Positions 1 through 7,566 of a stretch of 32,916 nucleotides of DNA are shown one piece after another. This stretch comes from an uncultured Spirochaetaceae bacterium (GTDB lineage: Bacteria; Spirochaetota; Spirochaetia; Treponematales; Treponemataceae). The notes under the pieces were generated by a model. It made no database searches, was not told where the DNA came from, and saw nothing but the letters and a program-made list of their open reading frames with translations. Numbering within the stretch: the stretch's first letter is position 1; every line of letters starts with the position of its first letter. The stretch is from positions 1 to 32,916 of the forward strand of contig CACZQF010000072.1 in NCBI GenBank assembly GCA_902783245.1, written 5' to 3'. The translations under genes were made by a program, and so were the position numbers.

Positions 1-47
1 CAATAAGGCTATTCCATATATACGGTGCCGGTAAGCCGTAAAAGCCG

Positions 48-69
48 CTTCTAACGTGCAGATTAGAAG
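48..69 (-). terminator. Small hairpin downstream of the sigma-like gene
   Basis: CTTCTAA (48-54) and TTAGAAG (63-69) form a 7-bp stem with an 8-nt loop, starting 14 nt beyond the stop codon of the minus-strand gene. Read on the minus strand it is followed by CGGCTTTTACGG, so there is only a short U-run. It is a plausible weak terminator; nothing else was recognised in 1-82. Confidence 0.4.
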
Positions 70-82
70 TATCACGAAAACC

Positions 83-763
83 TTATAGGGAAAGTCCGTT
101 CTGTTCCATGATGACGCGTATGAGCTGTATGCGTTTGCAGATATACCCGGCGGAATAAAATCTGCCGGTGGTCTCGTTGCGGATCAGAATTTCATTTTGC
201 TTTTTGCCGGAAGCAAGCGCATCGCAGATCTGTTTATCAATCGGTGCAAGACCGGCCATCACTTCGGCAATCTTTTTCTTTACAATCTCTGCGTCAAGCT
301 TTTCTATGACGCTTTCTTCCATATTTTGCTGTTTTGTGGATGGAATCTCGCGGATAAGAATCGGCTTATAGTGCCGCTGTATGTCGCGCAGTCCGGTCTT
401 CAGCCACAGATCAAGATACGGGGCGAATGAATATGTTGCTTTCGTTTCGACTTTTTCCGGTGTGAAATGCTCCACTGCACGGGTGACGTACTGGGGCATG
501 AGATGATTAAAGTAACGCCGTTCCTGTTTTAAAAAAGATTTGTCCCGGCAGAATCCTTCACGTTCCTCTACATCAATTTTTGTGGTATATGCATGCAGCA
601 GGGATGCCGTTTTCCCGAACTGTAAAAACCGTTTTTCATATGTTTTTATCAGCTTCAGGTATTTTTTCCAGAAAAAGCGGGTGGCTTCCATTGTCGTATC
701 AACGGTGACATTCTGTTTATAGTTAAGAAGATACGCGTAATCTTCAGAATACTGCTCGTCCAT
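83..763 (-). CDS. Sigma-70-like regulatory protein, divergent
   Basis: A 226-residue cytoplasmic protein with no membrane segment or signal. Around residues 98-135 it has FTPEK followed by FAPYLDLWLKTGLRDIQR, which resembles sigma-70 region 2.3-2.4 (FDPEKG..FSTYA..WIRQAI.R in RpoD). Around 155-220 there is a region-4-like arrangement: LAPIDKQICDALASGKKQNEIL followed by a tract ending YSAGYICKRIQLIR that could be a recognition helix. It lacks a clear region 1.2 and the canonical region 2 core-binding helix is poorly conserved. It could therefore be a diverged alternative sigma factor or a sigma-derived DNA-binding protein. The gene is divergent from the GH4 operon. Its ATG has no Shine-Dalgarno sequence and lies about 9 nt from an extended -10 element, so the mRNA may be leaderless. 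The family assignment is by pattern recognition only. Confidence 0.6.
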   Translation of the reverse strand: MDEQYSEDYAYLLNYKQNVTVDTTMEATRFFWKKYLKLIKTYEKRFLQFGKTASLLHAYTTKIDVEEREGFCRDKSFLKQERRYFNHLMPQYVTRAVEHFTPEKVETKATYSFAPYLDLWLKTGLRDIQRHYKPILIREIPSTKQQNMEESVIEKLDAEIVKKKIAEVMAGLAPIDKQICDALASGKKQNEILIRNETTGRFYSAGYICKRIQLIRVIMEQNGLSL

Positions 764-771
764 ACTGTTTC

Positions 772-780
772 AGTATAGCA
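772..780 (-). promoter_or_regulatory. Extended -10 element, possibly leaderless promoter
   Basis: On the minus strand TGCTATACT matches an extended -10 (TGnTATAAT). The start codon begins 9 nt downstream, so transcription would begin within about 0-3 nt of the ATG. No purine-rich ribosome binding site fits in between, and no good -35 is seen. Confidence 0.45.
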
Positions 781-785
781 CAGTT

Positions 786-798
786 CACGGATTCCGTG
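786..798. promoter_or_regulatory. 13-bp palindrome between divergent genes
   Basis: CACGGA-T-TCCGTG is a perfect inverted repeat centred on 792, between the sigma-like gene (-) and the GH4 operon (+). It lies about 10 bp upstream of the extended -10 element, where a regulator could affect either gene. Function is inferred from position only. Confidence 0.35.
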
Positions 799-843
799 TA
801 CCATGGTGCAGACGGCGGTGTGCCGCTTACGGAGAGTTTATAT

Positions 844-2238
844 ATGAAGGACTTACACAAGATTAAAATCGCATACATCGGCGGCGGTTCCAAGCAGTGG
901 GCTCGCGTGTTTATGAATGATCTGGCGCTTGCCAAGGACATCTGCGGCCAGATCGCGCTCTACGACACAAACCGGGAAGCCGCCGTGCGCAACCAGAAGA
1001 TCGGTATGCGCATTAATGAAACGGAACAGGCTGTTTCAAAATGGCAGTACACAGTACATGACACGATAGACACCGCGCTGGAAGACGCGGACTTTGTGGT
1101 GATCTCCATTCTTCCCGGTACGTTTGAGGAAATGCGCAGCGATGTGCATGCTCCGGAGCAGTACGGCATCTACCAGTCCGTGGGCGATACCTCCGGGCCC
1201 GGCGGCGTACTGCGCAGCATGCGTACCATTCCCGCCTATGAAGGTTTTGCACGCAAAATCAAGGAGATCTGCCCGCAGGCATGGGTCATTAATTTTACCA
1301 ACCCCATGAGCAACTGCGTAAAGGCGCTCTACGACGTGTTTCCGGACATAAAGGCATTCGGCTGCTGCCATGAAGTATTCCATACGCAGAAATTTTTGTG
1401 CTGCGTGCTTCATGACCAGCTCGGTATTCCGCAGCCGGACCGCACGCAGATCTACACCGATGTGTCGGGCATCAACCATTTTACGTGGATCACTGCGGCT
1501 TCATACCATGACGTTGATATCATGAAGCTGCTGCCGCCGTTCATCGAAAAGTATTTTGAGTCCGGTTTCTATGAAAACGGCCCGGCTGATCAATATAAAA
1601 CCGACATGTTTGCCTACGCCAACCGCGTAAAGATGGATATGTTCCTGCGTTACGGCGCGCTCGGCGCCGCAGGTGACCGGCATCTGGCGGAATTTATGAA
1701 CAATACATGGTACCTTAAGGATCCGGAGACCGTGGAACGGTGGAAATTCAGACTCACTACCGTTGACTTCCGTATCAGGCAGCAGCAGGAGCGCGTGGAA
1801 GAAAGCATCGCTCTGGCGGAGGGTATCAGACCGGTACGGGTTGAAAAATCTTCCGAGGAGGCGGTGGAGCTTATAAAAGCCATACTCGGACTTGAGACGC
1901 GGGTATCCAATGTGAACCTGCCGAACCGTGGACAGATGCCGGGCTATCCGGAGGGGGCCGTCGTTGAGACGAACTGCGTGTTTTCCAACAACAGTGTAAA
2001 GCCGGTCACCGCTTCTCCGCTGCCGTCGGGACCGAAAGCGCTCGTTATGCGCAGCCTGCTCAACAATGAAACGCTGTATCAGGGCATAAAGGAGCGCGAT
2101 CCTGCCATGATATTCCAATCTTTCATCAATCAGCCGCTGTGCTCCACGTTGTCATTTGACGACGCGCGTGCTCTCTATAACACTATGGTGGCGAACACCT
2201 CATCCTGTCTGCCTGAGGAGCTTACTGCTGTACTATGA
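844..2238 (+). CDS. GH4 glycosidase, probable alpha-galacturonidase
   Basis: A 464-residue glycoside hydrolase family 4 enzyme. Family 4 uses NAD+ and a divalent metal in a redox-elimination hydrolysis in the cytoplasm. The N-terminal Rossmann motif KIAYIGGGSKQW binds NAD; NFTNP begins at N150; C175-H176-E177-V178 carries the metal-binding Cys; GINHF (H212) supplies the second ligand region. The residues after Cys-His separate GH4 subgroups: CHSV in alpha-glucosidases and alpha-galactosidases, CHG in alpha-glucuronidases, CNVP in phospho-glycosidases, and CHEV in alpha-galacturonidases such as B. subtilis LplD. CHEV here points to galacturonides from pectin. The start at 844 is chosen because GGAGAG (831-836) precedes it by 7 nt and the NAD fold begins at once; an upstream in-frame ATG at 796 has no such site. 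The stop overlaps the next gene by 4 nt. The family is certain; the substrate rests on one motif plus the uronate genes nearby. Confidence 0.88.
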   Translation: MKDLHKIKIAYIGGGSKQWARVFMNDLALAKDICGQIALYDTNREAAVRNQKIGMRINETEQAVSKWQYTVHDTIDTALEDADFVVISILPGTFEEMRSDVHAPEQYGIYQSVGDTSGPGGVLRSMRTIPAYEGFARKIKEICPQAWVINFTNPMSNCVKALYDVFPDIKAFGCCHEVFHTQKFLCCVLHDQLGIPQPDRTQIYTDVSGINHFTWITAASYHDVDIMKLLPPFIEKYFESGFYENGPADQYKTDMFAYANRVKMDMFLRYGALGAAGDRHLAEFMNNTWYLKDPETVERWKFRLTTVDFRIRQQQERVEESIALAEGIRPVRVEKSSEEAVELIKAILGLETRVSNVNLPNRGQMPGYPEGAVVETNCVFSNNSVKPVTASPLPSGPKALVMRSLLNNETLYQGIKERDPAMIFQSFINQPLCSTLSFDDARALYNTMVANTSSCLPEELTAVL

Positions 2239-3068
2239 TCAACGAAACCATACCGCTTCCCGTTACGTACCGGGACAAAGGAATTAAAAACAATAATTTT
2301 CAGCCGCTGCTGACAACCTATATACTGTCGAATCATGCGGAAATCAAAAAACTTGCGCGGCGGCCGCTGGTGCTTATCTGTCCCGGCGGTGCCTACCGAT
2401 ATACCAGTTTCCGTGAATCGGAGCCGGTGGCGGTACGCATGAATGCGCTCGGTTTTCATGCCGCGGTGCTTCAGTATTCATGCGCGCCCATGGACTTTCC
2501 GGCGGCGTTTCTGGATCTGTGCCAGGCTGCAGCCTGTGTCCGTGCCCATGCCGACTCCTGGGGGGTGGACACGGACCGTATCATTATCTGCGGGTTCAGC
2601 GCCGGGGGGCACCTGGCCGCTAGTCTCGGCGTATGGTGGAACACCGGGCTCGCGCAGCAGTATATTTCCTGTACGCCGCAGCAGATCAGGCCTGATGCGC
2701 TGCTTTTGTGCTATCCGGTCATTACGTCCGGCCCCTTTGCGCATGAAGAATCCATCCGCAACGTGACCGGTATGGCGGAGCAGCTGTACGCAAAAGTGTC
2801 ACTTGAAACGCAGGTGACTCCCGACACGCCGCCGGCTTTTATCTGGCATACCGCGGAGGATAAAAGTGTTCCCGTACAGAACTCTTTGAGTTTTGTGCAG
2901 GCGCTGGCGCAGCAGAACATTCCCTTTGAGTACCATGTGTTTACCAAAGGCAGGCATGGGCTGAGTCTTGCATCCGAACAGACTGCAAACGAACCGTCCC
3001 ATCTGCAGGCAGAATGTGCCGTATGGCCGGAATTGTTCGCCGCGTGGGTAAAAAGCAATCTTGGTTAG
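2235..3068 (+). CDS. Alpha/beta-hydrolase carbohydrate esterase
   Basis: A 277-residue serine hydrolase of the Aes/acetyl-xylan-esterase-like alpha/beta-hydrolase fold. The oxyanion-hole segment is LICPGGAY (G51-G52), the nucleophile elbow is GFSAGGH (S122), and the remaining triad candidates are D209 (HTAEDKSVP) and H241 (GRHG). There is no signal peptide, so it should act inside the cell on imported fragments. Its ATG overlaps the GH4 stop codon (ATGA), indicating translational coupling. With an alpha-galacturonidase in the same operon, removal of acetyl or similar ester groups from pectin- or xylan-derived oligosaccharides is a reasonable role. The exact ester is not determined by sequence; a feruloyl or other short-chain esterase is possible. 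Confidence 0.82.
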   Translation: MINETIPLPVTYRDKGIKNNNFQPLLTTYILSNHAEIKKLARRPLVLICPGGAYRYTSFRESEPVAVRMNALGFHAAVLQYSCAPMDFPAAFLDLCQAAACVRAHADSWGVDTDRIIICGFSAGGHLAASLGVWWNTGLAQQYISCTPQQIRPDALLLCYPVITSGPFAHEESIRNVTGMAEQLYAKVSLETQVTPDTPPAFIWHTAEDKSVPVQNSLSFVQALAQQNIPFEYHVFTKGRHGLSLASEQTANEPSHLQAECAVWPELFAAWVKSNLG

Positions 3069-3085
3069 ATGCGGCCGCCGGTACT

Positions 3086-3119
3086 GGAACGTATTGTTCC
3101 CGTTTGCCATACAGGCAAA
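3086..3119 (+). other. Two small adjacent hairpins before the dehydrogenase
   Basis: GGAAC (3086-3090) pairs with GTTCC (3096-3100), and TTTGCC (3103-3108) pairs with GGCAAA (3114-3119), followed by an A-rich run. They lie between the esterase stop and a GTG start that lacks a Shine-Dalgarno sequence. They could stabilise upstream mRNA or affect translation of the next gene. There is no U-tract on the plus strand, so this is not a normal terminator. Confidence 0.4.
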
Positions 3120-3138
3120 AAAAAAGTAAAATAACAAC

Positions 3139-4065
3139 GTGAATAAAATTTTAGTGACACCCCGGTATCTTTCCCAGACAGGGCATCCTGCCCTGCGGCA
3201 GCTGGAGGACGCAGGATATCAGCTGCTTATGCCGTGGCCGGGGCGGCAGCCTGACCATGAGGAACTCAAAGCCGTGCTGCCCGAATGTACGGGGTATCTG
3301 GCAGGTCTGGAGCCGGTAACTGCAGACATTCTTCAGGAGTGCCGTCTGCTTCGTGCCATCAGCCGCTACGGCTCAGGTATGGACACCGTTGATATACAGG
3401 CCGCGCAGAAGCTCGGCATTACCGTTACCGGCGCACCCGGCGCGAACGCGCAGTCTGTGGCGGAGCTTGCGCTCATGCTCACTATGCAGCTGCTGCGCCA
3501 TGCTGCCGAAAGCTCCGCGCTGCTCAGGCAGGGAATCTGGCAGCGGCAGAAAGGCTTTGAGGCAGCGGGCAAGACGATCGGTATCATAGGCTATGGCCAC
3601 GCGGGCTCTCGTCTTGCGCGTATGGCGTCCGCACTGGACATGCATGTGATCGTCTGTACTCCGCATCCGGGAACTGATGGTACGGTCCGGTTTGTGTCCA
3701 TGCAGGAGCTGTGCCGGCAGTCTGACATAATCTCTCTGCATTGCCCGCTTACACCCCGTCCTATTGTGACCGGAGATTTTCTGAGCAGCTGTAAAAAAGG
3801 TGTATATATCGTAAATACGGCGCGCGCAGGCCTTATAGAAGAAAACAGCATGCTTGCGGCCCTGCAGTCAGGACAGGCCGCAGGCTATGCCACGGACGTA
3901 TATCTGACGGAACCACCCGTTATCACGCCTCTGTATCAGCATCCGGCTGTGATCATGACTCCTCATATCGGCACGCTCACGCAGGAAAGTACCGATGCCA
4001 CGGCCCTGCTTTCCGTACGCAACCTTATAGCGGCGCTTGCAGCGGCAAAGGCAGCCACCGCCTGA
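3139..4065 (+). CDS. D-2-hydroxyacid dehydrogenase, SerA-like
   Basis: A 308-residue NAD(P)-dependent D-isomer-specific 2-hydroxyacid dehydrogenase of the phosphoglycerate-dehydrogenase-like group. It has SRYGSGMDTVD near 75-85, the Rossmann motif GIIGYGHAG (to G156), HCPLT (201-205), and the catalytic set R229 (NTARAG), E258 (TEPP) and H276 (TPHIG). It would interconvert a 2-oxoacid and a D-2-hydroxyacid in the cytosol. It is too short for a biosynthetic SerA with an ACT domain, and its place behind glycoside catabolism genes suggests a sugar-acid-derived substrate. The GTG start is chosen because the typical N-terminus (KILVTPRYL) begins there; no Shine-Dalgarno is visible, only an A-rich leader. 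A later ATG would remove the first strand. The substrate is unknown. Confidence 0.85.
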   Translation: MNKILVTPRYLSQTGHPALRQLEDAGYQLLMPWPGRQPDHEELKAVLPECTGYLAGLEPVTADILQECRLLRAISRYGSGMDTVDIQAAQKLGITVTGAPGANAQSVAELALMLTMQLLRHAAESSALLRQGIWQRQKGFEAAGKTIGIIGYGHAGSRLARMASALDMHVIVCTPHPGTDGTVRFVSMQELCRQSDIISLHCPLTPRPIVTGDFLSSCKKGVYIVNTARAGLIEENSMLAALQSGQAAGYATDVYLTEPPVITPLYQHPAVIMTPHIGTLTQESTDATALLSVRNLIAALAAAKAATA

Positions 4066-4112
4066 CGGGCAGCCGTCAGACTGTCCTGCGAATCTGCGGA
4101 TATCCGCGGATT
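4062..4112. other. Hairpin at gene end plus 22-bp near-palindrome
   Basis: CTGACGG (4062-4068) and CCGTCAG (4073-4079) form a hairpin overlapping the dehydrogenase stop codon. Next, 4091-4112 is a near-perfect palindrome around CGGATATCCG, with AATC and GATT outer arms. No T-run follows. The first could be a rho-dependent stop or 3' stabiliser; the second ends 6 bp before the -35 of the next promoter and could be an operator. Confidence 0.35.
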
Positions 4113-4118
4113 CTGAAC

Positions 4119-4147
4119 TTGCGGCGGGTAAAATATCCTGCTATACT
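4119..4147 (+). promoter_or_regulatory. Promoter of the c-di-GMP gene
   Basis: TTGCGG (4119-4124), a 17-bp spacer, then TATACT (4142-4147) with an upstream TG (TGCTATACT), fitting a sigma-70 extended -10 promoter. The start codon is 57 nt beyond the -10. Confidence 0.55.
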
Positions 4148-4203
4148 AAGATGTACAAAAAGTCGTTTATGACCTTATTAAGATTAAGCGAGACAATACT
4201 GAT

Positions 4204-6441
4204 ATGAACGATATTGCTATACCTTTGTCCGGCGGCCACTACGATGTGCTCACCGGACTCAAAAATCGCTATGCGCTTGAGCCGGATTTCAGCCGGTACC
4301 GCGACAAAACTGTCTACGTACTGCTGACTAAAATCAATGACTTCCGGCTGTATGCGCTGTCTAGCGACCTTGAGCTCGGGGACAAAGTGCTTATCACGTA
4401 TGCCTGTATGCTCAAACGTGCCTTCGGCTATGACAACTGCTACCGCACCGGTGACAGCGAGTTCCTTGTTATTCAGCAGGATACCGACAAAGAGCTGTTT
4501 CTGGAGACTGCAAAGAAAATTCAGGATTCATTCTTCCTGCAGGAAATAAACGGCAGGCAGCTTACCAGCTCCATAAACGGCGGTTATGTATACGGCCATG
4601 CGGACACACCCGCTACGCTGCACAACATGATCCGCATGGCAGGCCTGGAGCTGTTTGCAGCGGATAAGCAGGGCAATAGGGCGGTAAAAGGCTCATCGTT
4701 CAAAGACGCCATGCAGAACCAGACGAACCTGCTGTCGGCGGTGGGCGTAGGAATTCCGCAGGAGTCGGATTTTGACACGCTGACAGGTCTGCCGAACATG
4801 AATTACTTCCGTACGCAGGTCAAAAAAATCCTGCCGCTGTTTTCCAAAGAGCGGCAGTGCGTGTTCGTCTATTTTGATATTGATAACTTCAAGGCTTACA
4901 ATAATGAATTCGGGTTTAAGGACGGCGACAACCTGCTTAAATCCGTGGCATTTATCATTCAGGATGCTTTTCCGCAGCGGCTGCTTTCACGGTTTTCAGA
5001 CGACCACTTTGTGGTCTGTGTGTTCAAAGACGAGCTTGAGGCCGTTATCACGTCAATCCACACCGTCATTACATCGCTGAGCAAAAAAGGATATGTTGAC
5101 CTTAAGGCCGGCGTCTACGAGTATCAGGATGGCGTAAGTATCAGCGCGGCGTGCGACTTTGCCAAGGCCGCCTGTGACAGTATCAAAGGACAGTACAGCA
5201 CATACTACCGCTATTATGACGAGACGCTTGAGCACAAAATAAAGCTGCGTCAGTATATCATCAACAATCTGCGTAAATCGTTCGATGCCGGCAGAATAAA
5301 GGTATATTACCAGCCGGTCATCCGTTCGCTTTCTGGCAATATCTGCGGATTGGAGGCGCTTTCCCGCTGGGAAACCGAAGAATACGGACAGCTTATGCCG
5401 TCTGACTACATCGGCATACTTGAGGACTCCCATCTGATCCATAAGCACGACATGTACATGGTGGAGCAGATCTGCCGGGATTATACGCAGATGCAGGCTG
5501 AGCATACGGCGGTACCTATTTCGATCAATCTTTCGCGCGTTGACTTTATGGAATGCGATGTCATCGGCATTATTGAAATGCTTGTAAAGAAATATAACGT
5601 GCCCAAGCAGATGCTTAATTTTGAGGTCACTGAAAGCGCGGAAGGCAGGGAGAATCTTTCTAGTCAGGTGGCAACGCTGCGTAAGGCCGGATATGAAATC
5701 TGGATGGATGACTTCGGCAGCGGCTATTCTTCACTGAATGACCTGAAAGAGTATGAATTCGACGTACTTAAGAACGATATGCAGTTCCTTACAGATTTTA
5801 ACGATACCGAAAAGGCTCTGAAATCCCGTATCATCCTGAATTCAAATATTCTGATGGCCAAAAAGCTGGGTATTCGTACGCTGGCCGAAGGCGTAGAGAC
5901 GGAAGATCAGATGAACTTCCTGAAGAACGCAGGCTGCGACATCCTTCAGGGGTATTTCTACAGCAAGCCGATTCCGCTGGCGAACCTGAAGGGGCTGAAG
6001 CTGCAGTATGAAGATCCGGAGGATGCCGAGTACTACAACGTTATCGGACGGACGCAGCTTATAAACAGCAGCTACCTTACTACCGACAACTATTCTATGT
6101 CGGATATCAGACCGGCGCTGCTGTTTGAATATAAGAAAAACAGTATCACTGTTCTGACCTATAACGATGCATACGTGCAGTTCCTGCATGAGGCGGGATT
6201 TGAGTCTGTGAACGCACTGGAGCAGCAGCTCAATAATCCGTCCAATTCCCGCCGTAATAAGTTCTTACAGGCCGGAATCCGTGCCATAGAGGATAATACG
6301 GTGCAGGATGTGCAGTTCACTGTCGGTGAGAAGGACTGTTCCATGAGCATGCAGGTGATTGCGACCAACCGGCGTACCAAAGCAGTCTGCCTTATCGGTA
6401 TCATGACGAACATTGAGCACATTACCGGCAGAAAAGCCTGA
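4204..6441 (+). CDS. Double GGDEF-like/EAL c-di-GMP phosphodiesterase
   Basis: A 745-residue soluble protein. Residues 10-170 are a GGDEF-like domain (DVLTGLKNR at 14) whose signature is TGDSEF (82-87). Residues 188-340 are a second (DTLTGLPN at 191) with FSDDHF (264-269). Both signatures are degenerate, so cyclase activity is unlikely, although either may bind GTP. Residues 348-600 are an EAL domain keeping the residues known for c-di-GMP hydrolysis: E384 (EAL), N442, E474, D502-D503, K523, E562 and Q582 (LQGYFYSKP). Residues 625-745 look like a PAS-type sensory domain, placed unusually at the C-terminus. I infer an active phosphodiesterase controlled by its degenerate and sensory domains, affecting motility or adhesion. 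The start at 4204 has only a weak GCGAG-like site. It is probably monocistronic, with its own promoter and a following terminator. Confidence 0.9.
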   Translation: MNDIAIPLSGGHYDVLTGLKNRYALEPDFSRYRDKTVYVLLTKINDFRLYALSSDLELGDKVLITYACMLKRAFGYDNCYRTGDSEFLVIQQDTDKELFLETAKKIQDSFFLQEINGRQLTSSINGGYVYGHADTPATLHNMIRMAGLELFAADKQGNRAVKGSSFKDAMQNQTNLLSAVGVGIPQESDFDTLTGLPNMNYFRTQVKKILPLFSKERQCVFVYFDIDNFKAYNNEFGFKDGDNLLKSVAFIIQDAFPQRLLSRFSDDHFVVCVFKDELEAVITSIHTVITSLSKKGYVDLKAGVYEYQDGVSISAACDFAKAACDSIKGQYSTYYRYYDETLEHKIKLRQYIINNLRKSFDAGRIKVYYQPVIRSLSGNICGLEALSRWETEEYGQLMPSDYIGILEDSHLIHKHDMYMVEQICRDYTQMQAEHTAVPISINLSRVDFMECDVIGIIEMLVKKYNVPKQMLNFEVTESAEGRENLSSQVATLRKAGYEIWMDDFGSGYSSLNDLKEYEFDVLKNDMQFLTDFNDTEKALKSRIILNSNILMAKKLGIRTLAEGVETEDQMNFLKNAGCDILQGYFYSKPIPLANLKGLKLQYEDPEDAEYYNVIGRTQLINSSYLTTDNYSMSDIRPALLFEYKKNSITVLTYNDAYVQFLHEAGFESVNALEQQLNNPSNSRRNKFLQAGIRAIEDNTVQDVQFTVGEKDCSMSMQVIATNRRTKAVCLIGIMTNIEHITGRKA

Positions 6442-6486
6442 GCTTTTTGACCGGATGATTCTGTAAAGCGTACTGCCCTTGTCTAC

Positions 6487-6522
6487 ATTCCTCCGCCGCA
6501 GAGCGTCGGGGGAATACTTTTT
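6487..6522 (+). terminator. Rho-independent terminator
   Basis: A stem from ATTCCTCCG to a complementary G-rich arm ending GGGGGAAT, with one mismatch, one wobble and a CAGAG loop, followed by ACTTTTT. It lies 45 nt after the EAL-protein stop codon and separates it from the sigma gene. Confidence 0.75.
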
Positions 6523-6606
6523 CCATATAAATCTGTTTTTGCCGGACGGCAATTCCCGCAGCGTAAAAAAAGTGTTTTTTTAGGAAATTTTTATTTCTCG
6601 GATGGC

Positions 6607-6612
6607 TATACT
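6607..6612 (+). promoter_or_regulatory. Possible -10 element of the sigma gene
   Basis: GGCTATACT contains TATACT 58 nt upstream of the start codon. No convincing -35 sits 16-18 bp upstream, where there is an A/T-rich tract. The leader contains GGAAT (6622-6626) and ATTCC (6637-6641), a small inverted repeat. A second AT-rich hexamer, TATAAC (6648-6653), is also present. Weak call. Confidence 0.3.
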
Positions 6613-6670
6613 AGTATGCAAGGAATTAACTTGCGTATTCCCTATTGTATAACTAAAAGGAGAAATGCCC

Positions 6671-7501
6671 ATGCTCGCAGCCATCTGTGTACTGTCTAAG
6701 AAAAACTCAATGTACGAAGTATCTGTTCCGCCGCTGTCCAAAGAAAAGGAAGCCGCGCTTGCTGTACAGATGCAATCTGGTGACACAAAGGCACGTGAAA
6801 CGCTTATCCGGTCGAACGTACGCTTTGCACTGGCTGAGGCTCGTAAGTATCAGGGGCTCGGGCTGGGATGGGATGATTTGTGTGCCGAAGCTGTTGCAGG
6901 CCTGATTAAGGCTGTGGATCATTTTGATCCTTCCCGCAATGCAAGGCTTATAACCTGTGCAGGGCAGTGGATCCGTAATGAGATCCTGCAGTCAGTGAAT
7001 AAGAGCGGCTATACGCTGCGGCTGTCAAGTGAGGATTTCCGCAGCCTGGTGCGGGTAAAAAAAGTGATGGGTCGGAGTCTGAGCGGGGCTTGCGATGCAC
7101 GGATTCATGCTGCCGCCGCACGCACGGGACTTACTGCTGAAAAGGTGTCGACGCTTTTAAAGCAGAGTACGCCCTGCGTAAGTCTGGATGCTCCTGCAGG
7201 ATCCGGTAAGGACGGCGAAAATATTGCGAGTCTTATGAACATGCTTACGGATGACTCTGTGGTGTCGCCCGAGGATTCAGCGATCAATGCCTGCTTTAAG
7301 GATGCGTTCTACAAGACGCTGCGCAAGCTGCCTAAGGTTGAGCGGCGCGTATTTGTGCTGCATCACGGGCTTAACGGCAATGAAATTCATAACTTTTCTG
7401 CAATCGGCGCACAGTACGGCCATTCTAAGCAGTGGGCGTTCTTTAAAGCCCGGGCTGCCGAGCAGCAGCTTGCAAAAGAGCTTCGTGAGTGGATTGCGTA
7501 G
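6671..7501 (+). CDS. Sigma-70 family alternative sigma factor, divergent
   Basis: A 276-residue RNA polymerase sigma factor. A region-1.2-like start (LSKEKEAALAVQMQSGDTKARETLI) runs into region 2 (SNVRFALAEARKYQGLGLGWDDLCAEAVAGLIKAVDHFDPSRN). Region 2.4 follows but is unusual (GQWIRNEILQSVNKSGYTLRL), then a region-3-like stretch. Region 4 (LPKVERRVFVLHHGLNG...) ends in an atypical helix-turn-helix (NFSAIGAQYGHSKQWAFFKARA) where RpoD has conserved RERIRQIE-type residues. Core-binding parts are conserved while promoter-reading helices are diverged, suggesting a distinct -35/-10 specificity. The start at 6671 has AAGGAG (6657-6662) at 8-nt spacing; the ATG at 6665 is too close to it. A non-housekeeping sigma factor is likely, but its regulon is unknown. 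Confidence 0.85.
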   Translation: MLAAICVLSKKNSMYEVSVPPLSKEKEAALAVQMQSGDTKARETLIRSNVRFALAEARKYQGLGLGWDDLCAEAVAGLIKAVDHFDPSRNARLITCAGQWIRNEILQSVNKSGYTLRLSSEDFRSLVRVKKVMGRSLSGACDARIHAAAARTGLTAEKVSTLLKQSTPCVSLDAPAGSGKDGENIASLMNMLTDDSVVSPEDSAINACFKDAFYKTLRKLPKVERRVFVLHHGLNGNEIHNFSAIGAQYGHSKQWAFFKARAAEQQLAKELREWIA

Positions 7502-7525
7502 TGCGGCCGGTAAAGTTTTACTGGG

Positions 7526-7563
7526 CACATCGAAAAAGCCGCGGAAGTGGGGTTTCCGATGTG
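7526..7563. repeat. GNRA-capped hairpin repeat, copy 1
   Basis: The outer stem CACATCG (7526-7532) pairs with CGATGTG (7557-7563). The inner stem CCGC (7539-7542) pairs with GTGG (7547-7550) around a GGAA loop (GNRA type). The core TCGAAAAAGCC..C reappears at 25899-25932. It sits between the convergent sigma gene (+) and GntR gene (-), so it may be a bidirectional terminator, although neither strand has a long U-run. Confidence 0.6.
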
Positions 7564-7566
7564 TCC

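Noticed and set aside
1036-2118. Minus-strand open frames (147 and 205 codons) opposite the GH4 gene
   Set aside because: Shadow frames; the GH4 protein covers the same DNA with full motif support.
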